A DNA stretch of 64,000 nt from Methanolobus sp. WCC4 (lineage in GTDB: Archaea; Halobacteriota; Methanosarcinia; Methanosarcinales; Methanosarcinaceae): positions 372,001 through 436,000 of the forward strand of contig NZ_CP150629.1 in NCBI RefSeq assembly GCF_038022665.1, given 5' to 3'. This document shows, one piece after another, positions 54,426-62,104 of the stretch. The notes under the pieces are model-generated. The model saw only the letters and a list, made by a program, of their open reading frames with translations, was not told where the DNA came from and searched no databases. How positions within the stretch are numbered: the first letter of the stretch is position 1; every line of letters begins with the position of its first letter. Position numbers and translations under genes: made by a program.

Positions 54426-54848
54426 ATGGATATCATGGCATTCATCGGATCAGCACTCCTTTTCGCAGTATTTGCAGCAGTGGTGCTCTTTGTCCTGATA
54501 AACATGTCATCAAGACTTGCACTTGCCATTCTTTTCCTGGCACCCGTGCTTCTAATCCTTTTGATACCCGGCATATCACTCCCTTTCCTTTCATACCAGC
54601 ATATGTTACTTGCAGAAGGACTTGTACCCATCAATAATTACCATATATTGCTGATGCTCTGGTCAACACTTATAGGATTGATCCTCTACACTGAGTTCCT
54701 GACATGGTACATTGCCAGAGGAAGCAGCATAAGAACAAAAAAACCAGGTATAAGTATGAGCCCTGGTTCCAGCCCTTTTGCAACCTTCAGGGAGAACCTG
54801 TCCTTTGCTATCGAGCAGGCAAAGAAGGACCTTCAGAAACGTAATTGA
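54426..54848 (+). CDS. Small membrane protein with four hydrophobic helices
   Basis: 140 aa. Hydrophobic stretches: FIGSALLFAVFAAVVLFVLI, LALAILFLAPVLLILLIPG, and YHILLMLWSTLIGLILYTEF, followed by a soluble basic tail (SFAIEQAKKDLQKRN). AGGAGAT lies about 9 nt before the ATG. No family recognised. Co-directional with the BatD-like gene, 28 nt apart. Confidence 0.75.
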   Translation: MDIMAFIGSALLFAVFAAVVLFVLINMSSRLALAILFLAPVLLILLIPGISLPFLSYQHMLLAEGLVPINNYHILLMLWSTLIGLILYTEFLTWYIARGSSIRTKKPGISMSPGSSPFATFRENLSFAIEQAKKDLQKRN

Positions 54849-54888
54849 TATACCCATATCGAATTTTATTTTTTCTTTACTTCCACTT

Positions 54889-55233
54889 TTGTCAAACTTT
54901 ATTACAGGTGCAGAGCCTATACAATATGAGGGAAGAATTCTGACAGATGAAGAAGACAAGTTCGTAATAGAAGAGAATACCGAACAGGAAATGATATTTT
55001 CACCCTGGAGATCTGCATTCTATTCCCTGGTGTTCCCGGGACTCGGCCAGATGAACAATGGAGAACAGGGAAGGGGATCGTATTATTTTGTTATTACATT
55101 CATACTGATAATTTCATCATATCTTGTAATTCCAGCCATTGTACTGGCGATCTTCTGGCCGTATAACATATACCAGGCCTATACCTATGCCAGAAAGAAT
55201 CAGCTGAAAGACAGAGATGAGCCTGAAAAATAG
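54889..55233 (+). CDS. Small TM2-like membrane protein
   Basis: 114 aa if a TTG at 54889 is the start; the exact start is uncertain because no ATG with an SD is near. Core: SPWRSAFYSLVFPGLGQMNN-GEQGRG, the PGLGQ-x-x-N-G pattern of TM2/DUF5683-like proteins, then helices SYYFVITFILIISSYLVIPA and IVLAIFWPYNIYQAY. Acidic N-terminal arm, charged C-terminus (LKDRDEPEK). Last gene of the transport module. Confidence 0.7.
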   Translation: MSNFITGAEPIQYEGRILTDEEDKFVIEENTEQEMIFSPWRSAFYSLVFPGLGQMNNGEQGRGSYYFVITFILIISSYLVIPAIVLAIFWPYNIYQAYTYARKNQLKDRDEPEK

Positions 55234-55259
55234 AAGTAAAAAGGAGTATCTGACTCCTT

Positions 55260-56090
55260 TTATACGGGGTTGTTACTGTTATAAGGTGCAGCTGCAAGGG
55301 ATGCAACACTACCCCCGGCGATCTGGTAATATGCCGGCTGGGTGGGTGCGAGCCATACAGCCCCGGTTCCCTCGAATGTCTGAAGATGTCCTTCACCGGA
55401 GGTCAGTTTGCTTGCAATACCATTACCTCCCCTTACCACGCTGAAGTTGACCGAATCGGACCTCAGGAGAGCAAAGTTACCATCGACCTGGATCTTCTCA
55501 TTATCCAGGTTGTATTTCAGGATCTCACCCATTGGAACAGGACTCTCAAGGATACATATACCTGTACCACTGATCTTCGTCTGGAACCAGCCTTCTCCAC
55601 CACGCAAGCCCGCACTGAGGTTCTTATGGGTCGCAACACCGACTTCCAGAGTTGATTCAGAGCAATAGAAGATGCCCTTGTCAACTATTATAGAACCATT
55701 ATCCAGTTTTACAATGAGGAAATGGCTGAAACTGGGTTCAAGGAATATCTCACCTGTACCCTTGTAGAGAGGATTGAAGGTTGATTCGTTGGTGAGCTTG
55801 TTCTTTATCACCTTCTTTGCAAGACCGCCAACTCCACCTATGTTGGCATCACATGATATGTTACCTTTGAGGAACTGAAGTGCTCCCGGTTCGAGAATAA
55901 CACCACTGTTGTCAAGTGTGATCTTCACCTGTTTCAGGGACATTCCTGCTTTGTCAGCATAATAGAGATGCTTTGCAAGAGCAGGGTTCTTGCTACCGGT
56001 AAGGGTCTTGTACTCAAGGATCTCTGCCTTGAAGTTACCCTTATCTGCACTATCGAGAACATTGATATTATCATAGAATTTTTCTGACAT
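55260..56090 (-). CDS. AIM24-family protein
   Basis: 276 aa from the ATG at 56090 (a longer frame from 56117 is less likely). Beta-rich AIM24/TIGR00266-like fold: GVILEPGALQFLKGNISCDA, GTGEIFLEPSFSHFLIVKL, KGIFYCSESTLEVGV, SSGLRGGEGWFQTKISGTGI-type segment, and GHLQTFEGTGAVWLAP. These are widely conserved and may associate with membranes; the function is not settled. Convergent with the TM2-like gene. Confidence 0.85.
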   Translation of the reverse strand: MSEKFYDNINVLDSADKGNFKAEILEYKTLTGSKNPALAKHLYYADKAGMSLKQVKITLDNSGVILEPGALQFLKGNISCDANIGGVGGLAKKVIKNKLTNESTFNPLYKGTGEIFLEPSFSHFLIVKLDNGSIIVDKGIFYCSESTLEVGVATHKNLSAGLRGGEGWFQTKISGTGICILESPVPMGEILKYNLDNEKIQVDGNFALLRSDSVNFSVVRGGNGIASKLTSGEGHLQTFEGTGAVWLAPTQPAYYQIAGGSVASLAAAPYNSNNPV

Positions 56091-56245
56091 ATAACCACAT
56101 CCAATAAACAGCATCAATAGCCATATACCATTGCTGCAGAGTAAATATATTAGTTAATAGATACTACAAAAGCTTATCTATATGTGTTTTAACCTTTCAG
56201 CCCAACATAAGTGAGCAGGACATCAGAAAGGACACAGGGTCTATA

Positions 56246-57037
56246 ATGAGAACAAATCCCAGAAAGTATGGAGATGGTCCTTACAATATTGCAGTCATCC
56301 ACGGTGGACCGGGGGCTCCCGGGACTGTAGCAGAGCTTGCAATCGGACTCTCGGAGAGATTAGGTAAAGGAGTACTTGAACCTCTCCAGACATCAATGAG
56401 CATTGACGGCCAGATCAGTGAACTGAAGAGGATGCTTGACAGGCATGGAAAAAGACCCCTGATAATGGCAGGACATTCATGGGGTGCATGGCTTGCCTTT
56501 TTGTTCACCGCACGTTATCCTTCCTATGTCAGGAAACTCATACTCATCTCAAGCGGACCTTTTGAAGAGAAGTATGCAAGCACAGTAATGCAGAAGCGAC
56601 TTGACCGCATGAGCCGGAGTGAAATAGATGAGTACCTTCATCTCAGTTCAAAGATGAGCGACCCTTCCGTGAGGAATAAGAACCATTTCTTCACCAGGTT
56701 CGGAAAGCTCATGTCCTCTGCCGATTCTTTCGACCTTGTACCTTTTGAGGAAACACATCTTGGTTTCCACCATGATGTGAACAAGAGCATCTGGAGCGAG
56801 GCAAGTTATCTCAGGAAAAGCGGGAAACTCCTGAGGACAGGGTACCAGATCAAATGTCCTGTGGTTGCCATACACGGCTGCTATGACCCGCATCCATTTG
56901 AAGGAGTGGAAGAGCCACTCTCAAGAGTGATAGATGACCTCAGGTTCCATCTTCTGGAAAAATGCGGGCACTACCCGTGGCTGGAAAAACATGCTTCGGA
57001 AGAGTTCTATCAGTTGATGGGAAAAGAGCTTTTGTAG
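56246..57037 (+). CDS. Alpha/beta hydrolase
   Basis: 263 aa. HGGPGAPGT oxyanion-hole motif near residue 19, nucleophile elbow MAGHSWGAWL (Ser78), an acid near VVAIHGCYDPHP, and final His in EKCGHYPWLEKHA. Overall like proline iminopeptidase/esterase-type hydrolases; no lid insertion obvious. Cytoplasmic (no signal). Substrate unknown. Confidence 0.88.
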   Translation: MRTNPRKYGDGPYNIAVIHGGPGAPGTVAELAIGLSERLGKGVLEPLQTSMSIDGQISELKRMLDRHGKRPLIMAGHSWGAWLAFLFTARYPSYVRKLILISSGPFEEKYASTVMQKRLDRMSRSEIDEYLHLSSKMSDPSVRNKNHFFTRFGKLMSSADSFDLVPFEETHLGFHHDVNKSIWSEASYLRKSGKLLRTGYQIKCPVVAIHGCYDPHPFEGVEEPLSRVIDDLRFHLLEKCGHYPWLEKHASEEFYQLMGKELL

Positions 57038-57074
57038 AAAAAAGGACGCTGTAGAAATTCCGTACATACAATAA

Positions 57075-57197
57075 AACCACAGATGAACGCAGATGCACAC
57101 AGATGTAAATAACCACTATCTGCGTGACCTGCTGAACGAAAGTTCAGCAGGCATCCAACTCCGAAGGAGATGGATGCATCTGTGTTTATCTGCGGTT
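57075..57197. repeat. Structured inverted-repeat element with two internal hairpins
   Basis: Outer arms: 57075-57095 (AACCACAGATGAACGCAGATG, 21 nt) pairs with 57177-57197, 18/21 with two extra G-U pairs. A further ACACAGATG copy lies at 57097-57105. Inside: CCTGCTGAAC-GAAA-GTTCAGCAGG (57128-57151), a perfect 10-bp stem with a GNRA tetraloop, immediately followed by GCATCCA-A-CTCC-GAA-GGAG-A-TGGATGC (57151-57177). Together it folds as a junction of three stems. CACAGATG-type repeats are common across bacterial and archaeal genomes; this may be a dispersed palindromic element. Confidence 0.65.
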
Positions 57198-57264
57198 CTG
57201 GTTCAAAACTCGTTGAGGTGTATAATCTCTACAGAGCCGAAAAAGAAAAAAGAAAGAAAAGGGG

Positions 57265-59037
57265 TTACTCATCCAGAATATCGTGGTAGTAATACTCTCC
57301 CTTAGCCTTCTGTTCCCTGTCAAGTCTTGAGTCAGGTTTGTTGACCCTCGGACGGGATGTGTCCTCATCACGCCTGAATGTGATATCCAGATTTGCGAGG
57401 AACTTGTTCATACCATTCTGCATGGATAAAGGCTCGTGCGCTTTACCATAGACCGCAGGTTCACCCTCGAATACGATCAGACGCTCACTGAGCATATCTA
57501 TCATGTATATATCGTGGTCTACAACCATTGCGGTCTTACCGTTGTTCTCTGCGAACCTTTTGATGACCTTTGTTGCCATGGAACGCTGCTCTACATCAAG
57601 GTGAGCGCTTGGCTCGTCAAGGATGTACATATCAGCTTCCTGCATGAGACATGCTGCAATGGCAACTCTCTGGAGTTCACCACCACTGAGGTCTGTGACC
57701 AGACGGTCGTAGAACTTCTCGATGTTCAATGGTTTAGCGATCTCTGACTGGAAATAACTGCTATCGAACTTGTTGGAGATTCCACGCAGGAAATACTGTA
57801 CAGGGATCGGGTTGTCAGCCTTGATGTACTGTGGCTTGTACGCGATCTTGATATCAAGGTCCAGTTCTCCCTCGTCAGGTGCTACCTCCCCTGCAAGGAT
57901 CTTTACGAACGTGGATTTACCGATACCGTTCGGACCCACTATACCGAGCACCTCGCCCTCTTTCAGAGAGCCGCCATCGGTGGACAGGGAGAAGCCTTCT
58001 CCATATTTCTTGGAGAACGAATCATAGTCAACAAGGGTGTTGATATCGGTGGCAGCCCTTGGAGGATGTACCTCGAACTTGATGGCATCGGTACGTATAC
58101 GCACGTTCTCTTCAGGCAGGTAACCTTTGAGATACTGATTGATGGCAACACGTACACCTTTTGGATGGGTGACCACACCGTAGGCCCCCGGTTCACCGTA
58201 TGCAACGTGAACTACATCAGCAAGCATATCAAGTATCGCAAGGTCGTGCTCAACAACGAGCACAGCCTTATCCTTAGCGATCTCCTGTATGAGCTGTGCG
58301 GAGTTGATACGCTGGTGGATATCAAGATAAGGACTTATCTCATCGAAGAAGTAGAAATCGGCATCTTTGGCAGCACATGCTGCAATGGCTACCCTCTGGA
58401 GTTCTCCACCACTGAGCTCTGTTATCTTGCGGTCAAGGACGTGTGAGAGGTTGAGACGTTCGACAAGTTCCGGGAGCGCTCCCTTTTCATCGGTCTTGTC
58501 AAGGAGCTCACTGGTCTTGCCCTGGAAGGCCTTGGGGATAAGGTCCACATACTGTGGCTTCTGGGAAACCTTGATGTTACCGTCCACCACGTCACTGAAG
58601 TAATCATAGAGAGCGGTTCCTGCGTAGTGTTCAAGCACCTTTTCCCAGTTACCGGTCTCCTGTGAGAAGTTAGGCACAAGTGTACCTGAGAGGATCTGTA
58701 CCGCAGTACTTTTACCGATACCGTTAGGACCGAGTATACCTGTTACCCTTCCTACCTGTGGCACCGGAAGACCGTAGAGTGCGAAACCGTTGGGTCCGTA
58801 CCTGTGGGTCGGTTCTTTAAGGGCTTCAGGAAGCCCGATAATCATAATAGCTTCAAAAGGACATTTGTGGATGCATATACCACATCCGACACACATCTCT
58901 TCGGATATTATCGGTTTTCCGTCATCACCGAAGATAATGGTCTCATCCCCGGTCCTTACACGGGGACAGTATTTCTCACATTCATGACTGCAACGTCGTG
59001 GCTGACATCTGTCTTTGTTCAATATGGCAATTCGCAT
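57265..59037 (-). CDS. abce1: Ribosome recycling ATPase ABCE1
   Basis: 590 aa. N-terminal 4Fe-4S pair: CQPRRCSHECEKYCP and CVGCGICIHKCPFEAI. Two ABC domains: Walker A GILGPNGIGKSTAVQIL (about residue 101) and GIVGPNGIGKSTFVKIL (about 370); signatures LSGGELQRVAIA twice; Walker B DFYFFDEISPYLD and MYILDEPSAHLDVEQR. Splits ribosomes after termination. Full length, highly conserved archaeal gene. Confidence 0.98.
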   Translation of the reverse strand: MRIAILNKDRCQPRRCSHECEKYCPRVRTGDETIIFGDDGKPIISEEMCVGCGICIHKCPFEAIMIIGLPEALKEPTHRYGPNGFALYGLPVPQVGRVTGILGPNGIGKSTAVQILSGTLVPNFSQETGNWEKVLEHYAGTALYDYFSDVVDGNIKVSQKPQYVDLIPKAFQGKTSELLDKTDEKGALPELVERLNLSHVLDRKITELSGGELQRVAIAACAAKDADFYFFDEISPYLDIHQRINSAQLIQEIAKDKAVLVVEHDLAILDMLADVVHVAYGEPGAYGVVTHPKGVRVAINQYLKGYLPEENVRIRTDAIKFEVHPPRAATDINTLVDYDSFSKKYGEGFSLSTDGGSLKEGEVLGIVGPNGIGKSTFVKILAGEVAPDEGELDLDIKIAYKPQYIKADNPIPVQYFLRGISNKFDSSYFQSEIAKPLNIEKFYDRLVTDLSGGELQRVAIAACLMQEADMYILDEPSAHLDVEQRSMATKVIKRFAENNGKTAMVVDHDIYMIDMLSERLIVFEGEPAVYGKAHEPLSMQNGMNKFLANLDITFRRDEDTSRPRVNKPDSRLDREQKAKGEYYYHDILDE

Positions 59038-59091
59038 GTAGGATCCCTGTCAATATAATGGAATAAAGATAAAGATAGAAAAAGAGAAAGA

Positions 59092-59508
59092 TCAATTAAG
59101 GAGCAGTGTCCATGTCACAAGACAGAAGTCTATAACGATGAACTCAACATAGAACCAGTCCTTGAAGCCGAATTCCTTCGCCTTGATCTTGAAGAGCGGG
59201 AAGGAGAATTTCATTACATAGAAGGAGATACCCACTATGAACATCATTATGACGTACCACTTGACGGTAGGGTCATCAGCAATACCGATCTGCATATAGG
59301 CAACTATACCTGCTATTATTCCGATAATAGCCGCAACTGCCGTTTTGATGATACCCTCCTTGTGAGCTAATCTCTTTTCTTCCGGTGATCTGGGTTTGTA
59401 TGAGGTCCTCCTGCCGGAACCGGATGAAGTAGGAGCTGGTTGATTATTATCAGCAGGGTCTTTTGTTTCGACCTCTGCAGATTGTTTTTTCCTGGATGAT
59501 TTAGACAA
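59092..59508 (-). CDS. Three-helix membrane protein, EMC6-like
   Basis: 138 aa from a TTG at 59508. Polar, low-complexity N-terminus (about 50 residues, Lys/Ser/Pro). Then three membrane helices: IIKTAVAAIIGIIAGIVAYMQI, WYVIMMFIVGISFYVMKF, and DWFYVEFIVIDFCLVTWTLLL. Size and three-helix pattern resemble archaeal EMC6-like proteins, relatives of a subunit of the eukaryotic membrane-insertase complex. I assign this with modest confidence. Fifty-four nt upstream of abce1 in transcription order, same strand. Confidence 0.6.
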   Translation of the reverse strand: MSKSSRKKQSAEVETKDPADNNQPAPTSSGSGRRTSYKPRSPEEKRLAHKEGIIKTAVAAIIGIIAGIVAYMQIGIADDPTVKWYVIMMFIVGISFYVMKFSFPLFKIKAKEFGFKDWFYVEFIVIDFCLVTWTLLLN

Positions 59509-59595
59509 TTGATCTGATCTCCTGATACAACTTGGATAGTGTGGATACTATAAACCCAGATACTTATATAAATGTTTATCCTGAAAAATGTAACA

Positions 59596-60609
59596 TTATA
59601 CAAATTCATTGCTCAGGACATTTTCGATCATATCGATGGAGATCGCGTTAAAACCGATTGAATCGAGGTGTCTTGCGAACCTTCCCGGCCTGTGGCCATT
59701 GGGATGATAGACCACCGTGAACTCGGGGTCGATGTCCTTTACCATGTCCACAAGACCCCTGGCATCGAGATGGTCACTTATCTGGATCGCAGGATAACGA
59801 TAATCACTGCGTCCTGTCATCACATATTTGGATATGTGAGATGGCAGCTTGCCAAGGTCCCAGGGCGGTACTATACTTATGCAGTCACTACATGAATTGC
59901 CGATGTAGTCCAGTTCTCCGGCATCATCGAGGAGTGTCCTTGTGAGAGACAGGGATTGCTCATCCATCTCAATGACCCCATCGTAACCGAGTTCCCTGAG
60001 AAGTTCCACTGCCCTCTGTGCCTTGCCGAATGCATAGGCTCCGAATGCTATGGAAGGATCATCCCTGAAAGCACACTCGAAACCTGAGATATCATCCTCG
60101 AAATAGCAGCTTGTGTCCCCGGGGTCGCCATAGTTGGCTTCCGTGATAAGGACATCACACTCAGGAAGCATGGAAGCGTCCTTTACATCACCTGTCACAA
60201 GTATCCTCACACCGGTCTCGTTCTCCCACATGAAAGCTACGGAACCTACGGTATGGAAGTTAGGGAAGGTCTTCACCTTAACGCCTTTGATATCTATGGT
60301 CTCCCCTACTTTGAACGTCCTGCCTGCATAGGTACGCTGGTGACGTATCTCAAGGGCAAGGGCGGTCTTCTCGGAACAGACCGCACGCTCGGATAGCATT
60401 GCGGATTTGCCATGATGATCGGAATGGGCATGTGTGATAAGATAGGCATCAGGCTGTTTGTATTTGGCAGGGGTACGACTCGTATCCACAGAGAATGTCA
60501 CAAGGTCCCCTTCAACGGACCGGAACTTAATAGAAAGATGAGGTTTGAAGGAACCGCGGGAGTTCTTCTCCCTGAATACCATTACACCAAGATCGATCAG
60601 TTCTTTCAA
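59596..60609 (-). CDS. Metallo-beta-lactamase-fold nuclease-like protein
   Basis: 337 aa from a TTG at 60609 with GAGGG 9 nt upstream (an ATG nine codons later is an alternative). HxHxDH motif in LITHAHSDHHGKSAM (about residues 59-64); FPNFHTVGSVAFMWE, ILVTGDVKDASM and ISDHLDARGLVDM supply further ligands. YHPNGHRPGRFARHL suggests a beta-CASP-like exonuclease related to mRNA 3'-processing or SNM1-type families. Substrate, DNA or RNA, not decided. Confidence 0.82.
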   Translation of the reverse strand: MKELIDLGVMVFREKNSRGSFKPHLSIKFRSVEGDLVTFSVDTSRTPAKYKQPDAYLITHAHSDHHGKSAMLSERAVCSEKTALALEIRHQRTYAGRTFKVGETIDIKGVKVKTFPNFHTVGSVAFMWENETGVRILVTGDVKDASMLPECDVLITEANYGDPGDTSCYFEDDISGFECAFRDDPSIAFGAYAFGKAQRAVELLRELGYDGVIEMDEQSLSLTRTLLDDAGELDYIGNSCSDCISIVPPWDLGKLPSHISKYVMTGRSDYRYPAIQISDHLDARGLVDMVKDIDPEFTVVYHPNGHRPGRFARHLDSIGFNAISIDMIENVLSNEFV

Positions 60610-60733
60610 TTTGCTAAACCCTCGAAGCTGGAATGATCTTAAATTATTTACGCTTTTTGAAAACGAGAGGATGGATCGTTGTAGTGAATTGTAAAAAGAT
60701 GATTACAAAAGAAAGGAGAGGAACAAAAAGTGC

Positions 60734-61003
60734 TTAAAGCACCTTGTTCAGTTCCTCGATGAGGACGCCGGCTGTTGTCAGACCGGTGAAGCGCTTTGCA
60801 ATCTCCCCATCTTTGAGAATAACAAGTGTTGGTACTGCCTGTACACCATACTGTGCAGCAAGGGACTGGTTCTGGTCAACATCTATGACCTTGACAGCGA
60901 CCTTGTCACCGAGTTCTGCCTCCACCTTTTCAAGATGTGGTTTCTGCATCTTACATGGTCCGCACCAGGTTGCACTGAAATCTAATAATTCTACATTGCT
61001 CAT
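60734..61003 (-). CDS. Thioredoxin
   Basis: 89 aa. WCGPC redox motif at residues 13-17 (FSATWCGPCKMQKPHLEKV), cis-Pro segment YGVQAVPTLVILKDGE. Slightly short but complete fold, as in methanogen thioredoxins. Cytoplasmic disulfide reductant. Confidence 0.95.
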   Translation of the reverse strand: MSNVELLDFSATWCGPCKMQKPHLEKVEAELGDKVAVKVIDVDQNQSLAAQYGVQAVPTLVILKDGEIAKRFTGLTTAGVLIEELNKVL

Positions 61004-61213
61004 GTTAAAACACCTTTGTCTCTGTTACTGTAGTAATCATAGTAATATATCGATCATTTATAGCTATCGATACCTGCAATACATGACATGACCGAAGGGA
61101 CCACGGCTCTTAAAACCCCAAAAAGCACAGCCCTCCTGAGTCGGTAATGCATGTTCTATACACAACCATGTCATTATTTCAATATATAGTTTTCGCTTAG
61201 CTTATATACTTAT

Positions 61214-62005
61214 TTAAATACGCCTTATCTTCGATGTCAGGTCAAGAGGAGCTGCATAATAAGGTGCCGTGGTAACGATAACATCCACATGCTCCGCATA
61301 CCGGGATATCATACCCAGGTCCACACCACCCACGGCGATCTCAAGATGTGGGTTCAAAGCACGCAGTTCAGGAACGAATGTCTCCAGTTCCTCTGGAGTG
61401 TAATGATCAAGAAGGAGCATATCAGCCACCGGAGCAGCTTCAAGAGCTTCCTCCCTCGTGCGCGGCTCGATCTCTATCTTCTTCATGGCCTTGAGATCCA
61501 CCTGTTTCTCCATGACCTCAAGGTGATTCTGTGTCACAAGAATGGAATCACTCAGTGAATTACGATGATGTGTCCCCCCTCCGGTCTTTACGGCCTTTAA
61601 CTCATACTTACGAAAACCCGGATGGGTCTTGCGGCTTGTGGCTATCAGTATATCAGGGTTCGTCTTCCTCGCAAGCTCAACAGCGAACCGTGTCTTAGAA
61701 GCGATGGCACAGACCATCGAGAGAAATGTCTGGGATATCCTCCAGAGTTTGAAGATGGTAGGAAGGTCTCCCTGCGCCTCAAAGATGACATCGTTGGGAT
61801 TGAACTCATCCCCATTCGGAACCATGCTCACGACCTCAAGCCCATTCTTCCTGTAGAAGCCCGCAAGGTCGTCCATACACGCAGCCACACCGTGTTCCCT
61901 TGATTTGATACGGATACGCCCGTTGCCCTCTATACCAAGGAACTCTGTGGTCTCATCGCCGTAAGGACAATCCTCTGAAAGATAAAGGTCAAAAAGATCG
62001 ATCAT
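61214..62005 (-). CDS. ModD/NadC-family phosphoribosyltransferase-like protein
   Basis: 263 aa from the ATG at 62005, 5 nt after AGGTGA; a GTG at 62014 is the next option. NadC fold: EDCPYGDETTEFLGIEG (D-x-T-T entry), CAIASKTRFAVELARKTNPD, ATSRKTHPGFRKYELKAVKTGGG and HRNSLSDSILVTQNHLEV (phosphate/PRPP loop). The ATSRKT-PG and GGGTHHR features favour the ModD branch over true quinolinate phosphoribosyltransferase, but both are possible. No nad or molybdate genes are adjacent. Confidence 0.75.
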   Translation of the reverse strand: MIDLFDLYLSEDCPYGDETTEFLGIEGNGRIRIKSREHGVAACMDDLAGFYRKNGLEVVSMVPNGDEFNPNDVIFEAQGDLPTIFKLWRISQTFLSMVCAIASKTRFAVELARKTNPDILIATSRKTHPGFRKYELKAVKTGGGTHHRNSLSDSILVTQNHLEVMEKQVDLKAMKKIEIEPRTREEALEAAPVADMLLLDHYTPEELETFVPELRALNPHLEIAVGGVDLGMISRYAEHVDVIVTTAPYYAAPLDLTSKIRRI

Positions 62006-62104
62006 GGTGCTCACCTATTAATATTATAGGTAGAGTATGGTTCATAACTATTGCTATTTTTAATAATAAATATCAGGTTCAAAAAAGAAAATGAAAGGAG
62101 GAGA

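Noticed and set aside
57093-57305. Plus-strand 70-codon frame
   Set aside because: It runs through the structured repeat element and into the abce1 3' end; composition follows the repeats, not a protein.
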